NCBI GenBank assembly: GCA_037043015.1
Contig: CM073321.1
Coordinates: 38,336,420-38,400,419, forward strand
Source: Bryum argenteum
Taxonomy: Eukaryota > Streptophyta > Bryopsida > Bryales > Bryaceae
Length of the DNA stretch: 64,000 nt
Direction of reading: 5' to 3'
Below, in pieces: positions 22,484-33,819 of this stretch. Numbering within the stretch: position 1 is the stretch's first letter; each line of letters begins with the position of its first letter. The notes beneath the pieces were generated by a model, which was not told the DNA's origin, ran no database searches, and saw only the letters and a program-made list of their open reading frames with translations. Both the position numbers and the translations under genes were made by a program.

Positions 22484-23459
22484 CTTAACCCCTAAACGTC
22501 CTTGGGGTATTTTTAGCCAAAAACTCATTTTCTAAAAAAGTCATATAGATAAAAATATAGATAAGCTATTCAGATCTCAACCGTACAAACTTGTAATAGA
22601 CTTGTAGTAGATCATGTGGACCGAAACTTGACTCATGAGACCTCATAGATTGCGAGATCATAACATATTAGTGCGCAAAACAGGCTACAAAATACCATCA
22701 TTTCCACTTTGAAGTGAAAATACTACCAACATGAAATTTGCAATCAGAAAATCAGCAACTAGAAAGTTGTTCATCTTCATCTGAAAGACACTCCAAAAAA
22801 ATTCATCAAAAAAAAATCTTGGCTCAAATAGTAGCCTTCTAGTCGTGAAAACTGCCAAAAATTTTACAACGGAAAATTAGTCCAAAACTAGACCCCTCGC
22901 ACTCAAATCCATGCCTTATCTTCAATACATCATGGATTGGGTCAAGGTTTCTACCACTAAAAATAGACTATAATTGGAATCCATTCCAAAAAATAAAGTC
23001 AAAATCAAACAGTGGATGAAGGAGATCTAGCTCTTCAAAAATCATCCATTTTTTCACTTTTTTCATCATAGAAACATCATTGCAAAGCCAATACCAAAGT
23101 TATCTAGATCAAAAAACTTCCAACTACAAAGTTGTTGGGATGCATCCAAATGTAGAACCTATGAAAAAGAATTCATGAAAAAGTATTTTAGATTTCACAT
23201 AATTGGCTTGCAATGGTAAAACATGCCAAATGTTTGAAAACCCAAAAACAAAAGTTGCCTTCACTAAAATCCATGCCATTTATTCATACTTTATTTTATG
23301 AGTTTGCAATTTTTAACACATAAACTAGACTTGATTTGTGACCTAACCCAAGTGCTTTTGTCAAAAACAGAGTTTGGATGAAGAAGTAATGGCTCTTCAA
23401 AGTTTCTGCTCTTCATCCAAAATGTCGTTTTTCGACACTAGGGACGTTTAGGGGTTCAG
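22484..23459. mobile_element. Candidate non-autonomous DNA transposon with 18-bp terminal inverted repeats
   Basis: The left end 22484-22501 (CTTAACCCCTAAACGTCC) is the inverted complement of the right end 23442-23459 with one mismatch. The 976-bp interval has no ORF and is AT-rich with loosely repeated motifs (for example ACAAAGTTGTT). The termini are not telomere units although CCCCTAAA resembles one. No clear target-site duplication was seen. Confidence 0.55.
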
Positions 23460-24130
23460 AATCAGTTCCAAATTTGTACCACTGTCTACTCTCAAATTAA
23501 TTCTAGATTTTGTAGTATTTATTGATCTCTTTATTAGTTGTACGTTGTAAATGACTTTTAGGCCATTCATGGTAAAATTAATCTTGACTTAAGAATAGAT
23601 TGAAAAATATAAGTAAAAATGAAGTATAGCTATCATGATTGGCAAAAAGTTTTAAAAGTTTGAATTAGAATTGAAGTCACAAATTTGACCATTTCATTTA
23701 AAGACATGAAGGGCTAATTTGTTTCTCAACGAACAACCCTAACAAGCCTCGATAGTTGAAGTACAAGGCTTGCAAGCCTCGATAGTTGAATCGGTAGGAA
23801 CTATAAGGCATAGCTCTGCGAATAGAAAAATCATTCATGTACTGTGTACGATCATGTTTTGAAGTTTATTGATTCTGCTTTTTGGTGATTTGGTATTAAC
23901 TTCACATTTTGAACATTATTTTGCTTTGTTTCTTTCTCTTCTGGTCACACATACTTTCTTATGTCTGTTTAGTAAGTTTTAAGAACTCGGAATAGGAATA
24001 TACATAATTATTTGAGGACATTAATTTTCGTTTTGACCATCCGTCATTCTTTCTTAACTCTGTAACTATTAAATCTAAAAACTTGAAATTGAGGCTCATT
24101 ATTATTTTGTAGCTCAATTTCGTAGCTCAT
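23460..24130. other. AT-rich intergenic DNA, no gene
   Basis: It contains a short direct repeat (AAGCCTCGATAGTTGAA near 23744 and 23775). Nothing else was recognised. Confidence 0.5.
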
Positions 24131-24479
24131 TTTTTGGGCGGCCGCTTAGAAAAACCCGGAGGGACAAACCATCAGACGAACTGCGTAATATAAATGTCAT
24201 TGTGTAATAAGACAGTAGCTCTGCAATATCACATAAACTCCATAATATCACATAAATTCCGTAATAGCACATATACTCTGTAATATCACACAGATTCTAT
24301 AATATCACACCGATTTATAGATGGCAGAAAACAAATACATTTGGTAAGAAATGGTGATGAGTGGTAATAAGTGGGAAATCAAGTCGGTGTAATGATGGAA
24401 AAATCAGATCTTGTGTGAAGGAATGACCGGTCACAATGCAACATGATGAAGCTCAAGGACATGACCAATTAATTAATGT

Positions 24480-25127
24480 CTTGCGGGCAGGAGCCCGCCG
24501 TCAAAGGCCTTTTTTTTTTTGCCGGGCAAGCAAATGACTTCAGCCAACTCCGCCGACTGCTCACGTCATTCTCTGCATTCGTTTCTTCCTCCCTCTCTCT
24601 CCGCTGCCGCCGTCCTCGTGCACGGAGCTCCCTGTCCGCCATCTTCGAGCTCGCTTTTTGAGACCGTTATTCTTCTTTTCTGTATAGTCTGCTTCTGCAT
24701 GGTGTGGGGTTTGTGCTTTTTGTTGTTTGAGGTTAGTTGTAGTTGCAGCTGTCGTGGGAGTCGAGTTGGAAAGCGCTGCGGACCAGCTAAGAAGCAAGCA
24801 CGGCCGCGGACCCGAGAAGCAAGCACGGCCGCGGTTAACAAAGTTTCACAGCGCCGCGGACTGGAGAGAAAGCGCGGCGGACCTCACGTCGACAGCACGG
24901 CGGACCTCACGTCAACAGCGCGGCGGACCTCACGTCGACAGCGCGGCGGACGTGAGCAGGAAGCGCGGCGGACTCGACAACGAAGGCCCCGGACCTTCGA
25001 AGTATGCGCGGCAATCGAGGTTTCGGGGTTTGCTTTTCGGCAGCAGGTCTTTTGGTGTGAGTGCGTTTCTGCGGACCGACCGAGTGTGCTGCCGCTTCTC
25101 ATCGTGTCCACCGAGCTCCAATTCCAG
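24480..25127 (+). promoter_or_regulatory. Candidate promoter and leader exon of the element B ParB-MTase gene
   Basis: This CT- and GC-rich segment follows AT-rich DNA and has the composition of the element A leader (8934-9481). Between about 24870 and 24960 a 24-27 bp unit containing GCGGCGGACCTCACGTC is repeated three to four times. A donor, TTCCAG|GTACATG, is at 25128. The long overlapping ORFs are repeat artefacts. The transcription start cannot be placed by eye. Confidence 0.5.
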
Positions 25128-26473
25128 GTACATGTTCTCAGCGCACTTGGTTGAGAGGTGTTTTTTGTGTCTGAGTGTGTGTTTGATTACTTAGTTTGAT
25201 TATTCTTCAATTGTTCCGATTTGCCTCTGCTGCAATGTTTCGAATTGCCTCTGCTGCATTGTTTTGATTAGCCTCTGGAGCTGCGTTTTTTCGATTAGTT
25301 CGATTATTTTTCAATTGTTCGATAAGCCTCTGCTACATTGTCTGCTGCATGAATCCAGTAGGTTAAGTTTCGGGACCGGCAATAGACGTAAGTAGAAGTC
25401 ATCGTTTTAGGTCTTTGTTACATTCATTTGGGGATTCAGTTAATCTATGTGTTTGGAAGCATTCAATCTTTGCATGTAATTATGAGTTAGTAGACTTCCG
25501 TGAAGAATTTTCTATCATCGAGACTCATTGAGACTTGTTCCACTTTCTCATGAGGCAGTGTAGTGTAGGAATGGGATTGGAATTGCGGATGATCTGAGGG
25601 TGTGTACACTGATAAGCTTGGCAATGAATTCCGTGTCAGTGGTTTAGTTGCTGCTCATGCTCATTCTTTTAAATCATCGATCAAATGTACCGTATGGCCA
25701 CCGTATGTGGAACCGAAGAACGCAATAAATTAAAATTGATAGATATAAAGATGACCACCGCAGTTCTGAACAAGCGTTGAGAAAACCTAAGTAATCGAAC
25801 CATAGATGACAGATGTGTAACCGAGACATTTGTGAGATTTCTGGGCGGCCGCTCAAAAGCCACCAATAGAAGAACAAAACAAAAGAGCCGAATCACTTTA
25901 TAAGAAACCAAGGTATGGTTTCGAAGCGACCGCTCAGATTCGAGGGCACGATGATGACATCTAGAAAATGGTAGAACGCAAATGAAAACAGAATTGAGAG
26001 GTCGTGAATTGAGGTTAGTTAACGTCAATATTGCAGCGGATTTATGAGCGACCGCTTAGAAATGTTTGTATGCTCAAAGCAGCAAAAACGAGTAGGCAGC
26101 GATGTCAACGCTGGTAAGATAGAAGAGGTCGGACTCTATTAGGTCATCAATGTACTCCTGTCTTCTAATCCAATATCCCTCTTAATAGAGGAATGCAGCA
26201 TCGAGAGCTCGCGACGAGGGGTCCCAAGTCGTCTATGTCCATTTCGATTTCTGAGCGACTGCTCAGATATATTAACGAGATCTAAGCAGTTGAATCCAGT
26301 AGCCTGCGCTGATAGCGCCGATTGCTTAGAATTAGTCTGACTCAGGTACGTCTGCTGAGTAGTGCCGATCAACCAGATTTGTCGATGCTAAGAGGTAGAT
26401 ATGAATCTGCAGGGTCGCTTAGAAAAATTACCTTGTAGATCACAATCTAAGTTACGTCCCAATCGGTACGCAG
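25128..26473 (+). other. Leader intron of element B with five palindromes
   Basis: The inferred intron ends at GGTACGCAG directly before the ATG at 26474. Family-B palindromes lie at 25838, 25919, 26041, 26248 and 26404. This is the same arrangement as the element A leader intron (9482-11309), but with fewer and less regular copies. Confidence 0.55.
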
Positions 26474-27091
26474 ATGGAGTTCAATGAATCACTCCCACCA
26501 CTCGTGGGATATCTCGAACGAGATGATTCAGCGATGGAAATGTGGTATGAGATAATAGATCAAAAGATTCCTTTGCGGCTCAAATCCAAGAACGCAAGCT
26601 GGTCGCTTCGTATTCGTAGTGAGGAAGATGGGTAGACCTGACCTTCACTCTCGTGCTAGGCTTTCGATCACAGAAAAAGACATCGTGTAAACCTCTAGAC
26701 ATGATCAAGGTCATCGATATTCACGTCAAGGGAGACCATGTCTTCTTGGACGTTGTGAACACCGAAGCAGACTATGTCTGGGGGTGCATCGTAATGCGCC
26801 CAGAGGACTGCACTGTGTTTGACGCAACCTCGATGACGTCGACCGGGAAGGATCTCGAGTGGCCTTTCTCTCTTGTCACTGAATCCTTCGTTGAATCCAA
26901 GCTCAAATTATTTCGAGGCAACAACCTCGACATGTGCCTTGACCTTGCAGATTTTGTGAGGAACGGATACTGGGTTCGTGCAAGAGGATTGCTCGAGACT
27001 CACGACAGAATCCAGAAGAGAAAGGCAGATCTATTCATGGCGACAGATCAAGCTGAAAGAAGCACGGATCAGAGTTCCAAATCGCAGAAAG

Positions 27092-27815
27092 GTTCAATTC
27101 CTATTTACAATCGAATTGGCATTGTTGCATGTTTGAATTTTCTTGGGTGGTCGCTCAGAAACGATAGGCGAGCAACAGCCGACGCAATCAATGTCAATAG
27201 ATTAGTTGTATATCCTCATTCAAATATGTATTTGGGCGGCCGTCTAGATTCTAATGCAATTTTTTGTCGACTTTATTGTTTGTGCACGTAAGGCGCGTAA
27301 GGAGTCCGACGTATCTGGGACGACAATGCGAGGCACGGCGCCTGCATCGATGAAACCTAATGGTGAGGGAACGATTTCCACTTATATAGGGCTGTATCAA
27401 TATAATACCGTATTAAGTGTTTTTTGGGCTGCTGTCGAGAAACTAATACTACCTGCAGGTCCCGATCCTGACCATCATCATTCGACCTCGCCAGCCAGTG
27501 CGCCGGGTGCAAGGCAAGGTAAAGGTGCGTGTCTCGCAGTGATTGCAACTGAGTTCCAAACTACTCTGTAGTCTGCGCGGTCGTTCAAAAATTGATGTAC
27601 ACTCATTGTAACTTCATGTTGTGTACAGGGAAAGCGACGAAGCCATCTGCCCAGAACATCGGTCCACGGCATCCAAAGCGACGACAACGATCGCAGAGAA
27701 AGGTACTTCAGTTCCCTTCATCTTGTTCGTCACCAGTAGATTAAGATATCGCCGTGCTATTGTAATGAGGACTTCCTGGGCGGCCGCTGAGAAACTATTG
27801 CATTGTATTGTGTAG
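27092..27815 (+). other. Five short introns, one palindrome in each
   Basis: Candidate GT-AG introns are 27092-27178, 27205-27292, 27363-27458, 27519-27628 and 27703-27815 (87-113 bp). They are separated by exons of 26, 70, 60 and 74 bp encoding a polar linker. Each contains exactly one family-B palindrome (27140, 27229, 27421, 27570, 27773). Element A has no introns in the equivalent linker. The first two intron calls are less certain than the last three, which have good AAG/AG|GT donors and CAG or TAG acceptors. Confidence 0.6.
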
Positions 27816-29170
27816 CTTCTCGACCTCCAGCCAGGGACAAAGCACGATCAGCGACTGAACAGAGTCGTGATTCAGGCAAGGCAAAATTGAGTCGTTCCGA
27901 TGGAATGAGTGCGAAGGTGGCGTCGACGCAGGGATTGGAAAGCGAAGGCAGGCGTGCAAGCGGCAGATCCATACTCCCAGGCGGGCCCGCAATCGATCCT
28001 CCAACATCCGGGTTCGAGCGATCGATTGCGGTGCAGGAATACGTCAACACCGAAGCGGAGGAGGAAGAGGAGGACAAAATGGAGCTTTTTTGCCGTGGTC
28101 CTCCGGGGCAGAGCGCTTCGCCAACCGCGAACACATCTTCCGAGTTGCGGAGGACCAGACCAAAAGAGCGCGCGATCAAGTCCAAGTTGGCCGCGCAGAA
28201 GAAGAAGAGAAAGGCAACCCAACAAGATGTTGGGCAGTCCAGTCCCGAGATGCATGAGTCGGAAGGGGGGAGGGGTGCTCCAAGTAGTCGTGAGACATCA
28301 CCAGAGCTTGAAGGGGCTACGAGCCCTAACAAGATTACTGCCTCGTGAGTTGGTGGTCTTCCGGTAGGGCTAACAGCAGTCGTCGATGAAGCCACGGCCT
28401 TCGAGATAGCTGTTAAGAAGGTAATCCTGAAGGCTTACCTTCGGGGGGTGACATGGAGCGAGTACCCGGAGACGTTGCCTTTTGATCCTGAGTCGATCCC
28501 AGAGAAGCTCGCTGTAAAGCCAAAGACCAGCAAGCAGACAAAGAAGGGGACCACAGAGCAGATGTACGAGGACCTCAAGGCTCATGTGGAGGCAAACCTG
28601 GCGTTCAAGAAGAATGCCGAGTATATGTACATCTTCGGACAGCAGAGGTACTTCCAGCTCGGCGTGGAGGACATGACGAGTTCGGATCCATCAACGGGTA
28701 CAATCTACAGGCCGTTGGAAGAAGCAGGCGTGGCGAAAGTCCTCAAGCATATGACGGATTATGGCTTCATCAAGCAGATCCTAACGATCATGCCGAACAC
28801 AAAGACGAGGCCAAAGGACTAGATGGAATGTGTGAGAGCGGGAAAGTTCTTGATCATCAGCGGCCAACATACCTGGGCTGCCGCGAAGAGGATCGTCGAC
28901 GGGAAGGTGCCGAACATCCCCAAGAATATTAAGGCACGCGTGTCATTATGGACGTGCCAGATTGTGTGTTCGGATGTACCCGCCCACTTGCACTCGCTGT
29001 CGTAGAAATGCAACGACGGCAACGACGAGCAGCCGTATCTTACTTCTGCACCAGCCAATGTGGCGCACCTCCGCGAGATATAGTCCTTTTACGGCCGCCC
29101 AAAGGCATGCCGGAAGAACGGTTGTCTCAAAGAAGGATCGGAGGAGGAGAAGATAGCAAAGCAGTACGAG
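27816..29170 (+). CDS. Element B ParB/DGQHR-like exon
   Basis: One reading frame with TGA at 28346 and TAG at 28820, 29003 and 29081. A basic, acidic linker (TEAEEEEEDK, SKLAAQKKKRKA) precedes the ParB-like domain. The latter contains FKKNAEYMYIFGQQRYFQL, then VAKVLKHMTDYGFIKQILTI, then GKFLIISGQHTWAAAKRI. These align with FKKEQKLVPISQL, the RRQTIIITPI region and GKFAIIDGQHSVEASREL of element A. After the third TAG the sequence SFYGRPKA aligns with IDCGRPSA of element A, where the stop falls on a Trp codon. The exon ends at GAG|GTAAG in phase 0, like its A counterpart. Confidence 0.75.
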
Positions 29171-29356
29171 GTAAGAACTCGAAAGCATGTTCTAGTCGTA
29201 CGCTGTTGTCTTTCTGGGCGGTCGCTCAGAAACTTCAGAAATTTCTTGCGCAGCCGCTCAGAAATGGAGTCCAGGAGCGCTTTGTGACTTCGCGAGACGG
29301 TGAAGTGGATGGGGGGCTAGTGTACATTCTGACCACGGCATTGTTGTTCTGCGCAG
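29171..29356 (+). other. Intron with two family-B palindromes
   Basis: The donor is GTAAGA and the acceptor TTCTGCGCAG, phase 0. Palindromes are at 29211-29232 and 29242-29264. It corresponds in position and phase to the element A intron 12719-13022. Confidence 0.85.
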
Positions 29357-30754
29357 CTCTTCAAGGAACAGGCAATCGAGACTCTGCAGTCGACTGCAGT
29401 CACGAAGAGCAAGAGTAGGGAGAAGGTGAATTTCAGCAGCATCAACAGCCTTGGCGAGATCAGGCTCATCATGTTGAACGAAGGGGTGTACACGAAGTGG
29501 GCACAGATCTTCAAGAAGTATAAAAATCTAGAGCTCATCGACCCCGATAGCAAGAGGATGCTGAAGCACATGGTGGATGAGAAGGATAGGCCATACAAGT
29601 TCCCCTACCTTGCGATCTCGTCCTCTTTCTTGAGACTGCTCGTTGGCTTCTACGATTCCGAGCAGGAACTTCTCGCGGATCACATCTGGGTTGCGGATCC
29701 AAAGGTGTACCTCGGAATAAAGAAGCCGCAGTACCCGAAGAAGTGGACGCGCGCCCAGAAAATGGCAACTTGGGTGACGAGGAAGAAGTACAAGGTGAAG
29801 ATCATCAGGATCATCATGGCCACCGTCATGAAGAACAAGAAGTCAAAGGTGTCGCAGGAGATCAAGAAGGGCGACTACCCCCCGAGCTACTGGAAGTTGG
29901 CGAAGAAGTGCCTGAGGATCAGCACGTTTCACGTCGACCATGCCATGAGCGTTGCGGGACTGACTTGGCTGAAATCGCAAGTGACGCAAGGGAAGACGAA
30001 TCTGCCAGTGTCCCCCGATGCAAAGGCTGTGCTCCAGAGGATGGTGGACAACCGCACGCGCCACAAAACGTGCATGTCCATTGCGGACCACACGTTCCGA
30101 GTGTACAGGCCGACAACGGCCGAACTGACGGGGCACTTCATATGGCAGAAGAAGAAGATGTTCATGTACAAGAAAGGGCCGGCGTTGTGTGAGTAGGCAG
30201 AGGTTGGAATAATTGACTTCCGAACCTTCCTTCCATTGGCTGACGACGCAACGCCAGTCCTAACCGCGGAGACGTATATGTATCTCCTAAGCCTAGTACT
30301 GGAAGGGAATACCAGCAGCGTCGTGACGTTCATGATCATTTATTCGCATCGTATGGAGAGTGTGGTGCTGGAGAGTGGAAAGAAGTACTTCCCCGGACAC
30401 TCGTTGTCGACCACGGTGGTCTACACACCCAGCAAAGGCGAGCCCGAGAACGTTCTGAAGGACGACATCCGCATCCTTTACATCTAGACTAAAAGCAGGA
30501 TCGTCAGTTCCTGCGAGGACGTAATGGATGTCGAGAATATTATGCATCCGCCGGAGTTTAATGAGGAGGGTGAATTGACACCCTCAGATGCTTCGGCAGA
30601 GACTGTCGAGACGTATCGCTTGGATCACCGCCATCACATCGCGAAGTGCGAATTGAGGACGGAGGTGTACATGAGGTTCATCGACAGGTACTGCAGACAG
30701 AGCGGGACGGTACTGCTTTTCTTCTGCCGCATGAAGGCGTTGTCAGCATGCGCT
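29357..30754 (+). CDS. Element B MTase-like exon
   Basis: A single frame begins LFKEQAIETLQS and ends LSACA before a GTAAGT donor, with TAG at 30194 and 30485. The N-terminal half (YTKWAQIFKKYKNLELIDPD, DRPYKFPYLAISSSFLRLL) aligns with element A exon 2. The MTase-like half has EVGIIDFRTFLPLADD at the motif IV place, DDIRILYI, then MRFIDRYCRQSGTVLLFFC and ALSACA, which fit the motif X to motif I order (helix, gd-VlDxFxG, AC). The catalytic DPPY is not recognisable. The element A copy keeps the same segments. I consider a beta-class DNA methyltransferase relative likely, activity unlikely. Confidence 0.65.
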
Positions 30755-30978
30755 GTAAGTACCGATTCCCATCGTTTTTATGCAGGTCATGCGTTCCGCT
30801 ACTTTATATCATCAATGTTTCTGGGCGGTCGCTCAGAAACGCTCTGGCATCTCCGACCTCCAAGTGATCAGATCGATTCCCGGGTGTAGTCATTTTTCAT
30901 GTGGTGCCTCTCGTTCTTTCTACGCGGCCGCTGAGAAACAAGTTGCTGAATGCGAATGCTTGCTTGTTTGTGATGCAG
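30755..30978 (+). other. Second intron with two family-B palindromes
   Basis: GTAAGT donor, GATGCAG acceptor, phase 0. Palindromes are at 30818-30839 and 30917-30938. It matches the element A intron 14371-14621. Confidence 0.8.
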
Positions 30979-33173
30979 ATGCTTTGCAGGAGTAGCGTCT
31001 CGTGCATAGGTGGGTCTCAAAAGTTCATGCAGTACCACCAAACAGTGTCTACGAAGGCGTGCAGTTACTGGCCGGATGTTGTCATCCCCCATGGCTTTAA
31101 TTTCTCCTGGCAGGAGATAATGAACTCAAAGGCTCTGACTCGAGAGCCGACCGACCATGACCGGTATATGAAAAGCTCCTGGGTCATGCATGACTTCTAC
31201 AAAGGGGAGCTGTTGGAGGACAGCGACGACGAGGCGTCTCCCGGCGGATATGTGGTCGTCGACGCGGGGTCAATCGTCGAGGAGCCCGTAAACAGTGCTG
31301 TGGAATGTGCCGAATCGGACGAGGACTTCACAGTACCAGAGCGAGGAGCTTCGTCTTCCCGTTCTAGGAAGCGCATAAAGTCAGCCATCTCGGTCACGAC
31401 TTCGTGCGACGACGACTTCCACATCCAGGGTGTCGGCGACAGATGGAACGGAGTTCTCTCTCCAAGATCATGCCGGGAGTCAGACGCTCGTCCGTCCGCA
31501 CGGAGCGAAGGGATTTCGGAAATGGATCGTGGCAATGACGGTGACGACGATGACGATCTTCAAAGTTATGGAGGTGGACGCCGGTCAGTCCCAGGCACCT
31601 CTGGAGGACATCTCACCTGCGACCGATGCGGTAATGGACGAGGTCGCCGACATCTCGACCGCTCCGGATGGCCACTGTGCCGGGACGTTTCTGAATGGCC
31701 GCTCAGAAAGGTCCATCTCCCAAGTAGCTTCGACACGTCGGTCCGGTGGATCGGCACCTCCTGCTTCTCTGGGTCCGGTTCATCCGGTAGTCCACGGCTC
31801 TAGCACACCATCTTGTTCGTCTGCTTCGAGGGCACCCACCGCAAGAGCGTTCCAGCAGGCGGAATCACCCACTTCAATGGCACCCCCTTCGCAGTCGGTC
31901 GAGCTCCAGGGAGCCCCTGAGACTCTTCCTCCATTGGATGGACTTTCCCCAGAATTCAGAGAATTCATCGAGCCGCTGACTCGACGACTCAAAACTGCCG
32001 AAGCCATGGCCGTGCACAGCGCACAGGAAGCAGAGAGGGCGAAGAAGATGTACATGTTGGGGAGCGGTACCTCAACGTCGTCTCACGTGATCAATCTCGA
32101 TGACAAAGACGACGAGGAGCTGGAGTCCAGATGCAATATGATGGTGAAGTTCAATAAGGAGAACGACAGAAAAGTGCGGGAGCATCTGACTAATGTTCTC
32201 CGCGACAGGCCTGCGCCGAAGGATGTGCAGACTGGTGGGGATGGCAAGGATGAGAAGCCCACCGTGAAGCCGACAATTGACTTGATTGCGGCACAAGTTA
32301 AGTCACTTCGCAAGGGTGACATGATGAAGCTCAAGGACATGGCCACTAGCATGAACATGATGAAGAAGAATCAGCAAGAGCTGCAGTCGATGATGCAGTC
32401 GATGATGCAGTCGCTTGTTGACATGCAGATGCTTCGTGGGCAGGCTCCATACGCCTACTACCCAGGCCCTTATCCCCAGTACGCTTATCATCCGGGGGCG
32501 TATCCGGGTGCCTTAGGCATGCAGCCCCCGCACCTGACGTACTCAAGCCAGTCAGGCATGCACCCTCCGCCTCCGGTGTTTCCGGGGCAGTCGAGCATGC
32601 ACTCTCCACCCTTGCCGTTCCAGAATTTGACGGCCATGCACCCTCCGGCCCTGGTGCTCCCAGATGCGACGTCATGTACCCTCCGCACCATCCCTATCAG
32701 CAACCTGCGGCCATGCACCCTCCGGCTTCGGTGCTCCCAGAGGCGTCGGCCGTGTACCCTCCGCAACCTCCCTATCAGCTATCCGTGGCCATGTACCCCG
32801 CCCCCGGATACCCGATTGCGGGTATGCCTCCACCGCCCCCTGTGCACCAGATTCCGCGGGAACACAGGCGATAGTCGGCCCCATCCCAAACGTCGCCGCA
32901 CCTGAGGAACTGCAGATCACTGCTCCCTCAGATATCCCGACGTCCGACCAATCGATGGCCCATCCCACCTGCAGCACCCCTATACCTTCTCCGCCGGTTC
33001 TGCCCGCCGACTCGAGCACACCCGTGGCTCCAGAATCTAAGCGGCCGCCCAGCACCGAGCCAGTGACTGCATCCGTCCCGACAGCAGAGCCGGATGTTCA
33101 TACGGTTGAGCAAGTCGTGGCGGATCCCGGTGCCGACACAGTCGCCCTCGAGTCTACAGCCCCGCCGCAGTGA
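30979..33173 (+). CDS. Tail of the element B ParB-MTase protein with Pro/Met-rich repeats
   Basis: The first part (MLCRSSVSCIGGSQKFMQYH, later WVMHDFYKGELLEDSDDEAS) resembles the start of the element A tail. A frame change occurs around 31430-31800. The second frame has a predicted coiled coil (about 31960-32060 and 32130-32420, EEAERAKKM-like and MMQSMMQS motifs). Next come proline-rich repeats built on HPP, YPP, FPGQ and PYQ units (about 32440-32830), spread over three frames because of indels. A palindrome at 31688-31709 lies in coding sequence. The end is uncertain. Confidence 0.5.
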
Positions 33174-33633
33174 GTCTTCCGCCATACTTGAACCCGGATG
33201 ATCTCCAGCTCAGCCAATATGATCTACTGCTCGATGATGAGAAGGTGACCATTCCCCGTCCTGATGAGGGAAAGCCTTTCCGTTTAGAAGTCGTATTGCG
33301 AATCGTTTGACCATGGTTTTCTGATGTGGGGGCTCTTCTTGTGTCACTTGCAGGCGAACACTACAACAGAGCCCGTGGAATTAGTCATAGTCAACAGGAA
33401 TAATTTGATGGGTTCCCAACCACATTAGTGTGGCACCCTGTCCCGAGAAAATGGGAGTCCAACCGAAGGATGGACACGCCCCTCTTTACCTTGGGCTTGT
33501 CGGATCCATTTTGTAAATTTTTGATCGAGGTATATAAAATAATTTCAAAATCTGCCTTCGTATGGTCTGTCGTCGTCCTCGCTTTCTGCAACTCAGTTTC
33601 CAATTTCACTTTGGTGGGGTTTTCTTCCTTCAG

Positions 33634-33819
33634 GGCGTGGATGTGAATAAGGAGATAGCGTCCTGTAATGCACAACGGCTAGGCACCGAGGTCCGCCAGG
33701 TAGCACCGGCAACTACGTTAGAATTTCCGTCGAAAGGTATACCGGGAGTCTCACTTGTAAACAATTTGCCGGTCGAGGACCCGCCTGCGCTTGCCCCTTC
33801 TGCGTATCAGTGCCCGAAG
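33634..33819 (+). CDS. Candidate exon between the MTase tail and HAD of element B
   Basis: A clean 62-codon open segment lies between a TTCCTTCAG acceptor and a CGAAG|GTGAGG donor, phase 0 at both ends (GVDVNKEIASCNAQRLGTEV at its start). No family is recognised. It may be a 3' exon of the ParB-MTase gene or a 5' exon of the HAD gene. Four palindromes lie around it (33034, 33933, 33972, 34063). Confidence 0.45.

Larger units (their letters stand above)
26474..33173 (+). pseudogene. Element B gene: ParB/DGQHR-like plus amino-methyltransferase-like protein
   Basis: The ATG at 26474 directly follows an acceptor. The first codons (MEFNESLPPLVGYLERDDSA) align with the element A start (both have LxRDxx and a following LW/MW). 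A second stretch (26660-27091: VIDIHVKGDHVFLDVV, YVWGCIVM) is in another frame. Then come a linker broken by five short introns, a ParB-like exon, an MTase-like exon and a long tail. In-frame stops in the main frame: TGA 28346; TAG 28820, 29003, 29081, 30194 and 30485. Despite these, the protein aligns to the A copy over about 1,000 residues with conserved intron positions, so it is a real gene that has decayed, or one whose TAG codons are read through. Confidence 0.7.

Noticed and set aside
24519..25194. Overlapping ORFs of 150-210 codons
   Set aside because: They result from a GC-rich minisatellite lacking stops; composition and context fit a leader exon.
29083..29100. ACGGCCGC-like site in the B ParB exon as a palindrome
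   Set aside because: Arms do not match; the bases encode the conserved YGRPKA segment.
28962..29418. Alternative-frame ORFs over the B ParB exon
   Set aside because: The homologous frame with TAG stops aligns to element A; these are shadows crossing an intron.
12599..30487. Organellar U-to-C RNA editing restoring stops
   Set aside because: The genes have spliceosomal introns and transposon context, so they are nuclear; several stops align with Trp, which U-to-C editing of UAG would not restore.
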